This document shows positions 25,278-38,861 of a DNA stretch of 64,000 nt, one piece after another. Source of the stretch: Crossaster papposus (Eukaryota > Echinodermata > Asteroidea > Velatida > Solasteridae); assembly GCA_037893245.1 (NCBI GenBank), contig JBAIAA010000413.1, positions 558,001-622,000 on the forward strand, given 5' to 3'. Under the pieces are notes generated by a model. The model was not told where the DNA came from, did not search any database, and saw nothing but the letters and a program-made list of their open reading frames with translations. Within the stretch, counting starts at the first letter, position 1; each line of letters begins with the position of its first letter. Both the position numbers and the translations under genes were made by a program.

Positions 25278-28193
25278 TTTCTTTCACCAAACGGCATCCG
25301 TTTTCAAAAGAAATTGTGGGGGCACTTTTAATGCAAATGAGCTAGCGTAGAAATGTTCCTTACAATTAGGGTGGTGCACCCTATAGGGTGCACCTGCCTA
25401 ATTCAAGTCCAATTGAAAAGAGTGTAAAATCAACAATGTTCACGACCAAGTTTCTTGCACACCGACATCACTGGGGTTTCTCAAACAACAATCAGATTAT
25501 TGTCTTGGTCTTTATCTTTCCATTTCTTTTCAATTTTTAGTAGGTTAGCCAATTACATTTTTTAATATTCACACCGAAAGAAACACACCTCCCGAAAAGT
25601 GATACTTCCCGAGCCTGCAAGCAGCCATTTTACAAATGGCATCCCTCCACGTTCTAGGGCAATTAGGACCCATTTTTCAACCGTAATTTTGTCAAGTCTG
25701 CCCTCGGATTGAAGCTCAAAAACCAGGGAGTTGATCCAATGCTATATTTACACAATCCCACCATTTCTTTCACCAAACGGCATCCGTTTTCAAAAGAAAT
25801 TGTGGGGGCACTTTTAATGCAAATGAGCTAGCGTAGAAATGTTCCTTACAATTAGGGTGGTGCACCCTATAGGGTGCACCTGCCTAATTCAAGTCCCATT
25901 GAAAACAGTGTAAAATCAACAATGTTCACGACCAAGTTTCTTGCACACCGACATCACTGGGGTTTCTCAAACAACAATCAGATTATTGTCTTGGTCTTTA
26001 TCTTTCCATTTCTTTTCAATTTTTAGTAGGTTAGCCAATTACATTTTTTAATATTCACACCGAAAGAAACACACCTCCCGAAAAGTGATACTTCCCGAGC
26101 CTGCAAGCAGCCATTTTACAAATGGCATCCCTCCACGTTCTAGGGCAATTAGGACCCATTTTTCAACCGTAATTTTGTCAAGTCTGCCCTCGGATTGAAG
26201 CTCAAAAACCAGGGAGTTGATCCAATGCTATATTTACACAATCCCACCATTTCTTTCACCAAACGGCATCCGTTTTCAAAAGAAATTGTGGGGGCACTTT
26301 TAATGCAAATGAGCTAGCGTAGAAATGTTCCTTACAATTAGGGTGGTGCACCCTATAGGGTGCACCTGCCTAATTCAAGTCCAATTGAAAAGAGTGTAAA
26401 ATCAACAATGTTCACGACCAAGTTTCTTGCACACCGACATCACTGGGGTTTCTCAAACAACAATCAGATTATTGTCTTGGTCTTTATCTTTCCATTTCTT
26501 TTCAATTTTTAGTAGGTTAGCCAATTACATTTTTTAATATTCACACCGAAAGAAACACACCTCCCGAAAAGTGATACTTCCCGAGCCTGCAAGCAGCCAT
26601 TTTACAAATGGCATCCCTCCACGTTCTAGGGCAATTAGGACCCATTTTTCAACCGTAATTTTGTCAAGTCTGCCCTCAGATTGAAGCTCAAAAACCAGGG
26701 AGTTGATCCTATGCTATATTTACACAATCCCACCATTTCTTTCACCAAACGGCATCCGTTTTCAAAAGAAATTGTGGGGGCACTTTTAATGCAAATGAGC
26801 TAGCGTAGAAATGTTCCTTACAATTAGGGTGGTGCACCCTATAGGGTGCACCTGCCTAATTCAAGTCCCATTGAAAACAGTGTAAAATCAACAATGTTCA
26901 CGACCAAGTTTCTTGCACACCGACATCACTGGGGTTTCTCAAACAACAATCAGATTATTGTCTTGGTCTTTATCTTTCCATTTCTTTTCAATTTTTAGTA
27001 GGTTAGCCAATTACATTTTTTAATATTCACACCGAAAGAAACACACCTCCCGAAAAGTGATACTTCCCGAGCCTGCAAGCAGCCATTTTACAAATGGCAT
27101 CCCTCCACGTTCTAGGGCAATTAGGACCCATTTTTCAACCGTAATTTTGTCAAGTCTGCCCTCGGATTGAAGCTCAAAAACCAGGGAGTTGATCCAATGC
27201 TATATTTACACAATCCCACCATTTCTTTCACCAAACGGCATCCGTTTTCAAAAGAAATTGTGGGGGCACTTTTAATGCAAATGAGCTAGCGTAGAAATGT
27301 TCCTTACAATTAGGGTGGTGCACCCTATAGGGTGCACCTGCCTAATTCAAGTCCAATTGAAAAGAGTGTAAAATCAACAATGTTCACGACCAAGTTTCTT
27401 GCACACCGACATCACTGGGGTTTCTCAAACAACAATCAGATTATTGTCTTGGTCTTTATCTTTCCATTTCTTTTCAATTTTTAGTAGGTTAGCCAATTAC
27501 ATTTTTTAATATTCACACCGAAAGAAACACACCTCCCGAAAAGTGATACGTCCCGAGCCTGCAAGCAGCCATTTTACAAATGGCATCCCTCCACGTTCTA
27601 GGGCAATTAGGACCCATTTTTCAACCGTAATTTTGTCAAGTCTGCCCTCAGATTGAAGCTCAAAAACCAGGGAGTTGATCCTATGCTATATTTACACAAT
27701 CCCACCATTTCTTTCACCAAACGGCATCCGTTTTCAAAAGAAATTGTGGGGGCACTTTTAATGCAAATGAGCTAGCGTAGAAATGTTCCTTACAATTAGG
27801 GTGGTGCACCCTATAGGGTGCACCTGCCTAATTCAAGTCCCATTGAAAACAGTGTAAAATCAACAATGTTCACGACCAAGTTTCTTGCACACCGACATCA
27901 CTGGGGTTTCTCAAACAACAATCAGATTATTGTCTTGGTCTTTATCTTTCCATTTCTTTTCAATTTTTAGTAGGTTACCCAATTACATTTTTTAATATTC
28001 ACACCGAAAGAAACACACCTCCCGAAAAGTGATACTTCCCGAGCCTGCAAGCAGCCATTTTACAAATGGCATCCCTCCACGTTCTAGGGCAATTAGGACC
28101 CATTTTTCAACCGTAATTTTGTCAAGTCTGCCCTCAGATTGAAGCTCAAAAACCAGGGAGTTGATCCTATGCTATATTTACACAATCCCACCA

Positions 28194-28680
28194 TTTCTTT
28201 CACCAAACGGCATCCGTTTTCAAAAGAAAATTGTGGGGGCACTTTTAATGCAAATGAGCTAGCGTAGAAATGTTCCTTACAATTAGGGTGGTGCACCCTA
28301 TAGGGTGCACCTGCCTAATTCAAGTCCCATTGAAAACAGTGTAAAATCAACAATGTTCACGACCAAGTTTCTTGCACACCGACATCACTGGGGTTTCTCA
28401 AACAACAATCAGATTATTGTCTTGGTCTTTATCTTTCCATTTCTTTTCAATTTTTAGTAGGTTAGCCAATTACATTTTTTAATATTCACACCGAAAGAAA
28501 CACACCTCCCGAAAAGTGATACTTCCCGAGCCTGCAAGCAGCCATTTCACAAATGGCATCCCTCCACGTTCTAGGGCAATTAGGACCCATTTTTCAACCG
28601 TAATTTTGTCAAGTCTGCCCTCGGATTGAAGCTCAAAAACCAGGGAGTTGATCCAATGCTATATTTACACAATCCCACCA
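28194..28680. repeat. 487 bp monomer with an extra A
   Basis: CAAAAGAAATTG has become CAAAAGAAAATTG, one extra A in the run at 28227-28230. It is the only copy of this variant that I saw. The indel opens a short reverse-strand frame that is not a gene. Confidence 0.9.
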
Positions 28681-28813
28681 TTTCTTTCACCAAACGGCAT
28701 CCGTTTTCAAAAGAAATTGTGGGGGCACTTTTAATGCAAATGAGCTAGCGTAGAAATGTTCCTTACAATTAGGGTGGTGCACCCTATAGGGTGCACCTGC
28801 CTAATTCAAGTCC

Positions 28814-30610
28814 AATTGAAAAGAGTGTAAAATCAACAATGTTCACGACCAAGTTTCTTGCACACCGACATCACTGGGGTTTCTCAAACAACAATCAGAT
28901 TATTGTCTTGGTCTTTATCTTTCCATTTCTTTTCAATTTTTAGTAGGTTAGCCAATTACATTTTTTAATATTCACACCGAAAGAAACACACCTCCCGAAA
29001 AGTGATACTTCCCGAGCCTGCAAGCAGCCATTTCACAAATGGCATCCCTCCACGTTCTAGGGCAATTAGGACCCATTTTTCAACCGTAATTTTGTCAAGT
29101 CTGCCCTCGGATTGAAGCTCAAAAACCAGGGAGTTGATCCAATGCTATATTTACACAATCCCACCATTTCTTTCACCAAACGGCATCCGTTTTCAAAAGA
29201 AATTGTGGGGGCACTTTTAATGCAAATGAGCTAGCGTAGAAATGTTCCTTACAATTAGGGTGGTGCACCCTATAGGGTGCACCTGCCTAATTCAAGTCCA
29301 ATTGAAAAGAGTGTAAAATCAACAATGTTCACGACCAAGTTTCTTGCACACCGACATCACTGGGGTTTCTCAAACAACAATCAGATTATTGTCTTGGTCT
29401 TTATCTTTCCATTTCTTTTCAATTTTTAGTAGGTTAGCCAATTACATTTTTTAATATTCACACCGAAAGAACCACACCTCCCGAAAAGTGATACTTCCCG
29501 AGCCTGCAAGCAGCCATTTTACAAATGGCATCCCTCCACGTTCTAGGGCAATTAGGACCCATTTTTCAACCGTAATTTTGTCAAGTCTGCCCTCAGATTG
29601 AAGCTCAAAAACCAGGGAGTTGATCCTATGCTATATTTACACAATCCCACCATTTCTTTCACCAAACGGCATCCGTTTTCAAAAGAAATTGTGGGGGCAC
29701 TTTTAATGCAAATGAGCTAGCGTAGAAATGTTCCTTACAATTAGGGTGGTGCACCCTATAGGGTGCACCTGCCTAATTCAAGTCCCATTGAAAAGAGTGT
29801 AAAATCAACAATGTTCACGACCAAGTTTCTTGCACACCGACATCACTGGGGTTTCTCAAACAACAATCAGATTATTGTCTTGGTCTTTATCTTTCCATTT
29901 CTTTTCAATTTTTAGTAGGTTAGCTAATTACATTTTTTAATATTCACACCGAAAGAAACACACCTCCCGAAAAGTGATACTTCCCGAGCCTGCAAGCAGC
30001 CATTTTACAAATGGCATCCCTCCACGTTCTAGGGCAATTAGGACCCATTTTTCAACCGTAATTTTGTCAAGTCTGCCCTCAGATTGAAGCTCAAAAACCA
30101 GGGAGTTGATTCTATGCTATATTTACACAATCCCACCATTTCTTTCACCAAACGGCATCCGTTTTCAAAAGAAATTGTGGGGGCACTTTTAATGCAAATG
30201 AGCTAGCGTAGAAATGTTCCTTACAATTAGGGTGGTGCACCCTATAGGGTGCACCTGCCTAATTCAAGTCCCATTGAAAAGAGTGTAAAATCAACAATGT
30301 TCACGACCAAGTTTCTTGCACACCGACATCACTGGGGTTTCTCAAACAACAATCAGATTATTGTCTTGGTCTTTATCTTTCCATTTCTTTTCAATTTTTA
30401 GTAGGTTAGCCAATTACATTTTTTAATATTCACACCGAAAGAAACACACCTCCCGAAAAGTGATACTTCCCGAGCCTGCAAGCAGCCATTTTACAAATGG
30501 CATCCCTCCACGTTCTAGGGCAATTAGGACCCATTTTTCAACCGTAATTTTGTCAAGTCTGCCCTCAGATTGAAGCTCAAAAACCAGGGAGTTGATCCTA
30601 TGCTATATTT
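28814..30610. repeat. Block D, copy 1 (15-monomer offset)
   Basis: Rare variants at 29034 (CAC spacer), 29472 (C in AGAACCACACC), 29925 (T in TAGCTAATT) and 30111 (T in GATTCTATG) recur exactly 7290 bp downstream. Limits are mismatches at 28813/36103 and 30611/37901. About 1.8 kb is shared. Confidence 0.92.
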
Positions 30611-31538
30611 GAACAATCCAACCATTTCTTTCACCAAACGGCATCCGTTTTCAAAAGAAATTGTGGGGGCACTTTTAATGCAAATGAGCTAGCGTAGAAA
30701 TGTTCCTTACAATTAGGGTGGTGCACCCTATAGGGTGCACCTGCCTAATTCAAGTCCCATTGAAAACAGTGTAAAATCAACAATGTTCACGACCAAGTTT
30801 CTTGCACACCGACATCACTGGGGTTTCTCAAACAACAATCAGATTATTGTCTTGGTCTTTATCTTTCCATTTCTTTTCAATTTTTAGTAGGTTAGCCAAT
30901 TACATTTTTTAATATTCACACCGAAAGAAACACACCTCCCGAAAAGTGATACTTCCCGAGCCTGCAAGCAGCCATTTTACAAATGGCATCCCTCCACGTT
31001 CTAGGGCAATTAGGACCCATTTTTCAACCGTAATTTTGTCAAGTCTGCCCTCAGATTGAAGCTCAAAAACCAGGGAGTTGATCCTATGCTATATTTACAC
31101 AATCCCACCATTTCTTTCACCAAACGGCATCCGTTTTCAAAAGAAATTGTGGGGGCACTTTTAATGCGAATGAGCTAGCGTAGAAATGTTCCTTACAATT
31201 AGGGTGGTGCACCCTATAGGGTGCACCTGCCTAATTCAAGTCCCATTGAAAACAGTGTAAAATCAACAATGTTCACGACCAAGTTTCTTGCACACCGACA
31301 TCACTGGGGTTTCTCAAACAACAATCAGATTATTGTCTTGGTCTTTATCTTTCCATTTCTTTTCAATTTTTAGTAGGTTAGCCAATTACATTTTTTAATA
31401 TTCACACCGAAAGAAACACACCTCCCGAAAAGTGATACTTCCCGAGCCTGCAAGCAGCCATTTTACAAATGGCATCCCTCCACGTTCTAGGGCAATTAGG
31501 ACCCATTTTTCAACCGTAATTTTGTCAAGTCTGCCCTC
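30112..31538. repeat. Block E, copy 1 (4-monomer offset)
   Basis: The clustered change GAACAATCCA at 30611-30620 and GCGAATG at 31168 both recur 1944 bp downstream (4 x 486). Matching fails at 30111/32055 and at 31539/33483. Confidence 0.88.
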
Positions 31539-32055
31539 GGATTGAAGCTCAAAAACCAGGGAGTTGATCCAATGCTATATTTACACAATCCCACCATTTC
31601 TTTCACCAAACGGCATCCGTTTTCAAAAGAAATTGTGGGGGCACTTTTAATGCAAATGAGCTAGCGTAGAAATGTTCCTTACAATTAGGGTGGTGCACCC
31701 TATAGGGTGCACCTGCCTAATTCAAGTCCAATTGAAAAGAGTGTAAAATCAACAATGTTCACGACCAAGTTTCTTGCACACCGACATCACTGGGGTTTCT
31801 CAAACAACAATCAGATTATTGTCTTGGTCTTTATCTTTCCATTTCTTTTCAATTTTTAGTAGGTTAGCCAATTACATTTTTTAATATTCACACCGAAAGA
31901 AACACACCTCCCGAAAAGTGATACTTCCCGAGCCTGCAAGCAGCCATTTTACAAATGGCATCCCTCCACGTTCTAGGGCAATTAGGACCCATTTTTCAAC
32001 CGTAATTTTGTCAAGTCTGCCCTCAGATTGAAGCTCAAAAACCAGGGAGTTGATC

Positions 32056-33482
32056 CTATGCTATATTTACACAATCCCACCATTTCTTTCACCAAACGGC
32101 ATCCGTTTTCAAAAGAAATTGTGGGGGCACTTTTAATGCAAATGAGCTAGCGTAGAAATGTTCCTTACAATTAGGGTGGTGCACCCTATAGGGTGCACCT
32201 GCCTAATTCAAGTCCCATTGAAAAGAGTGTAAAATCAACAATGTTCACGACCAAGTTTCTTGCACACCGACATCACTGGGGTTTCTCAAACAACAATCAG
32301 ATTATTGTCTTGGTCTTTATCTTTCCATTTCTTTTCAATTTTTAGTAGGTTAGCCAATTACATTTTTTAATATTCACACCGAAAGAAACACACCTCCCGA
32401 AAAGTGATACTTCCCGAGCCTGCAAGCAGCCATTTTACAAATGGCATCCCTCCACGTTCTAGGGCAATTAGGACCCATTTTTCAACCGTAATTTTGTCAA
32501 GTCTGCCCTCAGATTGAAGCTCAAAAACCAGGGAGTTGATCCTATGCTATATTTGAACAATCCAACCATTTCTTTCACCAAACGGCATCCGTTTTCAAAA
32601 GAAATTGTGGGGGCACTTTTAATGCAAATGAGCTAGCGTAGAAATGTTCCTTACAATTAGGGTGGTGCACCCTATAGGGTGCACCTGCCTAATTCAAGTC
32701 CCATTGAAAACAGTGTAAAATCAACAATGTTCACGACCAAGTTTCTTGCACACCGACATCACTGGGGTTTCTCAAACAACAATCAGATTATTGTCTTGGT
32801 CTTTATCTTTCCATTTCTTTTCAATTTTTAGTAGGTTAGCCAATTACATTTTTTAATATTCACACCGAAAGAAACACACCTCCCGAAAAGTGATACTTCC
32901 CGAGCCTGCAAGCAGCCATTTTACAAATGGCATCCCTCCACGTTCTAGGGCAATTAGGACCCATTTTTCAACCGTAATTTTGTCAAGTCTGCCCTCAGAT
33001 TGAAGCTCAAAAACCAGGGAGTTGATCCTATGCTATATTTACACAATCCCACCATTTCTTTCACCAAACGGCATCCGTTTTCAAAAGAAATTGTGGGGGC
33101 ACTTTTAATGCGAATGAGCTAGCGTAGAAATGTTCCTTACAATTAGGGTGGTGCACCCTATAGGGTGCACCTGCCTAATTCAAGTCCCATTGAAAACAGT
33201 GTAAAATCAACAATGTTCACGACCAAGTTTCTTGCACACCGACATCACTGGGGTTTCTCAAACAACAATCAGATTATTGTCTTGGTCTTTATCTTTCCAT
33301 TTCTTTTCAATTTTTAGTAGGTTAGCCAATTACATTTTTTAATATTCACACCGAAAGAAACACACCTCCCGAAAAGTGATACTTCCCGAGCCTGCAAGCA
33401 GCCATTTTACAAATGGCATCCCTCCACGTTCTAGGGCAATTAGGACCCATTTTTCAACCGTAATTTTGTCAAGTCTGCCCTC
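32056..33482. repeat. Block E, copy 2
   Basis: Markers lie at 32555 (GAACAATCCA) and 33112 (GCGAATG). This block overlaps block F, so the GAAC/GCGAAT marker pair exists in three copies, beginning at 30611, 32555 and 34013. Confidence 0.88.
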
Positions 33483-33968
33483 AGATTGAAGCTCAAAAAC
33501 CAGGGAGTTGATCCTATGCTATATTTACACAATCCCACCATTTCTTTCACCAAACGGCATCCGTTTTCAAAAGAAATTGTGGGGGCACTTTTAATGCAAA
33601 TGAGCTAGCGTAGAAATGTTCCTTACAATTAGGGTGGTGCACCCTATAGGGTGCACCTGCCTAATTCAAGTCCCATTGAAAACAGTGTAAAATCAACAAT
33701 GTTCACGACCAAGTTTCTTGCACACCGACATCACTGGGGTTTCTCAAACAACAATCAGATTATTGTCTTGGTCTTTATCTTTCCATTTCTTTTCAATTTT
33801 TAGTAGGTTAGCCAATTACATTTTGTAATATTCACACCGAAAGAAACACACCTCCCGAAAAGTGATACTTCCCGAGCCTGCAAGCAGCCATTTTACAAAT
33901 GGCATCCCTCCACGTTCTAGGGCAATTAGGACCCATTTTTCAACCGTAATTTTGTCAAGTCTGCCCTC
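32368..33968. repeat. Block F, copy 1 (3-monomer tandem duplication)
   Basis: Markers at 32555 (GAAC), 33112 (GCGAATG) and 33825 (TTTTGTAAT) recur at an offset of 1458 bp (3 x 486). Limits are mismatches at 32367/33825 and 33969/35427. Confidence 0.9.
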
Positions 33969-35426
33969 AGATTGAAGCTCAAAAACCAGGGAGTTGATCC
34001 TATGCTATATTTGAACAATCCAACCATTTCTTTCACCAAACGGCATCCGTTTTCAAAAGAAATTGTGGGGGCACTTTTAATGCAAATGAGCTAGCGTAGA
34101 AATGTTCCTTACAATTAGGGTGGTGCACCCTATAGGGTGCACCTGCCTAATTCAAGTCCCATTGAAAACAGTGTAAAATCAACAATGTTCACGACCAAGT
34201 TTCTTGCACACCGACATCACTGGGGTTTCTCAAACAACAATCAGATTATTGTCTTGGTCTTTATCTTTCCATTTCTTTTCAATTTTTAGTAGGTTAGCCA
34301 ATTACATTTTTTAATATTCACACCGAAAGAAACACACCTCCCGAAAAGTGATACTTCCCGAGCCTGCAAGCAGCCATTTTACAAATGGCATCCCTCCACG
34401 TTCTAGGGCAATTAGGACCCATTTTTCAACCGTAATTTTGTCAAGTCTGCCCTCAGATTGAAGCTCAAAAACCAGGGAGTTGATCCTATGCTATATTTAC
34501 ACAATCCCACCATTTCTTTCACCAAACGGCATCCGTTTTCAAAAGAAATTGTGGGGGCACTTTTAATGCGAATGAGCTAGCGTAGAAATGTTCCTTACAA
34601 TTAGGGTGGTGCACCCTATAGGGTGCACCTGCCTAATTCAAGTCCCATTGAAAACAGTGTAAAATCAACAATGTTCACGACCAAGTTTCTTGCACACCGA
34701 CATCACTGGGGTTTCTCAAACAACAATCAGATTATTGTCTTGGTCTTTATCTTTCCATTTCTTTTCAATTTTTAGTAGGTTAGCCAATTACATTTTTTAA
34801 TATTCACACCGAAAGAAACACACCTCCCGAAAAGTGATACTTCCCGAGCCTGCAAGCAGCCATTTTACAAATGGCATCCCTCCACGTTCTAGGGCAATTA
34901 GGACCCATTTTTCAACCGTAATTTTGTCAAGTCTGCCCTCAGATTGAAGCTCAAAAACCAGGGAGTTGATCCTATGCTATATTTACACAATCCCACCATT
35001 TCTTTCACCAAACGGCATCCGTTTTCAAAAGAAATTGTGGGGGCACTTTTAATGCAAATGAGCTAGCGTAGAAATGTTCCTTACAATTAGGGTGGTGCAC
35101 CCTATAGGGTGCACCTGCCTAATTCAAGTCCCATTGAAAACAGTGTAAAATCAACAATGTTCACGACCAAGTTTCTTGCACACCGACATCACTGGGGTTT
35201 CTCAAACAACAATCAGATTATTGTCTTGGTCTTTATCTTTCCATTTCTTTTCAATTTTTAGTAGGTTAGCCAATTACATTTTGTAATATTCACACCGAAA
35301 GAAACACACCTCCCGAAAAGTGATACTTCCCGAGCCTGCAAGCAGCCATTTTACAAATGGCATCCCTCCACGTTCTAGGGCAATTAGGACCCATTTTTCA
35401 ACCGTAATTTTGTCAAGTCTGCCCTC
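33826..35426. repeat. Block F, copy 2
   Basis: Markers lie at 34013, 34570 and 35283. With block F copy 1 it forms a local three-monomer higher-order repeat, present about twice. Confidence 0.9.
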
Positions 35427-35484
35427 GGATTGAAGCTCAAAAACCAGGGAGTTGATCCAATGCTATATTTACACAATCCCACCA

Positions 35485-35970
35485 TTTCTTTCACCAAACG
35501 GCATCCGTTTTCAAAAGAAATTGTGGGGGCACTTTTAATGCAAATGAGCTAGCGTAGAAATGTTCCTTACAATTAGGGTGGTGCACCCTATAGGGTGCAC
35601 CTGCCTAATTCAAGTCCAATTGAAAAGAGTGTAAAATCAACAATGTTCACGACCAAGTTTCTTGCACACCGACATCACTGGGGTTTCTCAAACAACAATC
35701 AGATTATTGTCTTGGTCTTTATCTTTCCATTTCTTTTCAATTTTTAGTAGGTTAGCCAATTACATTTTTTAATATTCACACCGAAAGAAACACACCTCCC
35801 GAAAAGTGATACTTCCCGAGCCTGCAAGCAGCCATTTTACAAATGGCATCCCTCCACGTTCTAGGGCAATTAGGACCCATTTTTCAACCGTAATTTTGTC
35901 AAGTCTGCCCTCAGATTGAAGCTCAAAAACCAGGGAGTTGATCCTATGCTATATTTACACAATCCCACCA
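35485..35970. repeat. Representative monomer, haplotype 4 (A/G, A/T)
   Basis: This copy carries both variant pairs: A and G on the left (CCAATTGAAAAGAG, A at 35618) and A and T on the right (35913 and 35945). It is the fourth combination of the two marker pairs, so all four expected recombinant classes exist in the array. Confidence 0.92.
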
Positions 35971-36103
35971 TTTCTTTCACCAAACGGCATCCGTTTTCAA
36001 AAGAAATTGTGGGGGCACTTTTAATGCAAATGAGCTAGCGTAGAAATGTTCCTTACAATTAGGGTGGTGCACCCTATAGGGTGCACCTGCCTAATTCAAG
36101 TCC

Positions 36104-37900
36104 CATTGAAAAGAGTGTAAAATCAACAATGTTCACGACCAAGTTTCTTGCACACCGACATCACTGGGGTTTCTCAAACAACAATCAGATTATTGTCTTG
36201 GTCTTTATCTTTCCATTTCTTTTCAATTTTTAGTAGGTTAGCCAATTACATTTTTTAATATTCACACCGAAAGAAACACACCTCCCGAAAAGTGATACTT
36301 CCCGAGCCTGCAAGCAGCCATTTCACAAATGGCATCCCTCCACGTTCTAGGGCAATTAGGACCCATTTTTCAACCGTAATTTTGTCAAGTCTGCCCTCGG
36401 ATTGAAGCTCAAAAACCAGGGAGTTGATCCAATGCTATATTTACACAATCCCACCATTTCTTTCACCAAACGGCATCCGTTTTCAAAAGAAATTGTGGGG
36501 GCACTTTTAATGCAAATGAGCTAGCGTAGAAATGTTCCTTACAATTAGGGTGGTGCACCCTATAGGGTGCACCTGCCTAATTCAAGTCCAATTGAAAAGA
36601 GTGTAAAATCAACAATGTTCACGACCAAGTTTCTTGCACACCGACATCACTGGGGTTTCTCAAACAACAATCAGATTATTGTCTTGGTCTTTATCTTTCC
36701 ATTTCTTTTCAATTTTTAGTAGGTTAGCCAATTACATTTTTTAATATTCACACCGAAAGAACCACACCTCCCGAAAAGTGATACTTCCCGAGCCTGCAAG
36801 CAGCCATTTTACAAATGGCATCCCTCCACGTTCTAGGGCAATTAGGACCCATTTTTCAACCGTAATTTTGTCAAGTCTGCCCTCAGATTGAAGCTCAAAA
36901 ACCAGGGAGTTGATCCTATGCTATATTTACACAATCCCACCATTTCTTTCACCAAACGGCATCCGTTTTCAAAAGAAATTGTGGGGGCACTTTTAATGCA
37001 AATGAGCTAGCGTAGAAATGTTCCTTACAATTAGGGTGGTGCACCCTATAGGGTGCACCTGCCTAATTCAAGTCCCATTGAAAAGAGTGTAAAATCAACA
37101 ATGTTCACGACCAAGTTTCTTGCACACCGACATCACTGGGGTTTCTCAAACAACAATCAGATTATTGTCTTGGTCTTTATCTTTCCATTTCTTTTCAATT
37201 TTTAGTAGGTTAGCTAATTACATTTTTTAATATTCACACCGAAAGAAACACACCTCCCGAAAAGTGATACTTCCCGAGCCTGCAAGCAGCCATTTTACAA
37301 ATGGCATCCCTCCACGTTCTAGGGCAATTAGGACCCATTTTTCAACCGTAATTTTGTCAAGTCTGCCCTCAGATTGAAGCTCAAAAACCAGGGAGTTGAT
37401 TCTATGCTATATTTACACAATCCCACCATTTCTTTCACCAAACGGCATCCGTTTTCAAAAGAAATTGTGGGGGCACTTTTAATGCAAATGAGCTAGCGTA
37501 GAAATGTTCCTTACAATTAGGGTGGTGCACCCTATAGGGTGCACCTGCCTAATTCAAGTCCCATTGAAAAGAGTGTAAAATCAACAATGTTCACGACCAA
37601 GTTTCTTGCACACCGACATCACTGGGGTTTCTCAAACAACAATCAGATTATTGTCTTGGTCTTTATCTTTCCATTTCTTTTCAATTTTTAGTAGGTTAGC
37701 CAATTACATTTTTTAATATTCACACCGAAAGAAACACACCTCCCGAAAAGTGATACTTCCCGAGCCTGCAAGCAGCCATTTTACAAATGGCATCCCTCCA
37801 CGTTCTAGGGCAATTAGGACCCATTTTTCAACCGTAATTTTGTCAAGTCTGCCCTCAGATTGAAGCTCAAAAACCAGGGAGTTGATCCTATGCTATATTT
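36104..37900. repeat. Block D, copy 2
   Basis: It repeats 28814-30610 with markers at 36324, 36762, 37215 and 37401. Its right part is itself the source or target of a further copy eight monomers downstream (block G). Confidence 0.92.
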
Positions 37901-38532
37901 ACACAATCCCACCATTTCTTTCACCAAACGGCATCCGTTTTCAAAAGAAATTGTGGGGGCACTTTTAATGCAAATGAGCTAGCGTAGAAATGTTCCTTAC
38001 AATTAGGGTGGTGCACCCTATAGGGTGCACCTGCCTAATTCAAGTCCAATTGAAAAGAGTGTAAAATCAACAATGTTCACGACCAAGTTTCTTGCACACC
38101 GACATCACTGGGGTTTCTCAAACAACAATCAGATTATTGTCTTGGTCTTTATCTTTCCATTTCTTTTCAATTTTTAGTAGGTTAGCCAATTACATTTTTT
38201 AATATTCACACCGAAAGAAACACACCTCCCGAAAAGTGATACTTCCCGAGCCTGCAAGCAGCCATTTTACAAATGGCATCCCTCCACGTTCTAGGGCAAT
38301 TAGGACCCATTTTTCAACCGTAATTTTGTCAAGTCTGCCCTCGGATTGAAGCTCAAAAACCAGGGAGTTGATCCAATGCTATATTTACACAATCCCACCA
38401 TTTCTTTCACCAAACGGCATCCGTTTTCAAAAGAAATTGTGGGGGCACTTTTAATGCAAATGAGCTAGCGTAGAAATGTTCCTTACAATTAGGGTGGTGC
38501 ACCCTATAGGGTGCACCTGCCTAATTCAAGTC
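36763..38532. repeat. Block G, copy 1 (8-monomer offset)
   Basis: T at 37215 (TAGCTAATT) and T at 37401 (GATTCTATG) recur at 41103 and 41289, 3888 bp on (8 x 486). Haplotype states of the intervening monomers agree. The block stops at 36762/40650 and 38533/42421. Confidence 0.87.
37429..37914. repeat. Representative monomer, split left marker (C/G, A/T)
   Basis: Here the left pair itself is split: C at offset 133 but G at offset 143 (CCCATTGAAAAGAG), with A/T on the right. The two left sites are only 10 bp apart, so this class implies either a very short conversion tract or a separate mutation. The same state occurs in the first zone at 11324 and in its duplicate at 17643, and repeatedly between 29.8 and 50 kb. 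Confidence 0.9.
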
Positions 38533-38861
38533 CAATTGAAAAGAGTGTAAAATCAACAATGTTCACGACCAAGTTTCTTGCACACCGACATCACTGGGGT
38601 TTCTCAAACAACAATCAGATTATTGTCTTGGTCTTTATCTTTCCATTTCTTTTCAATTGTTAGTAGGTTAGCCAATTACATTTTTTAATATTCACACCGA
38701 AAGAAACACACCTCCCGAAAAGTGATACTTCCCGAGCCTGCAAGCAGCCATTTTACAAATGGCATCCCTCCACGTTCTAGGGCAATTAGGACCCATTTTT
38801 CAACCGTAATTTTGTCAAGTCTGCCCTCAGATTGAAGCTCAAAAACCAGGGAGTTGATCCT

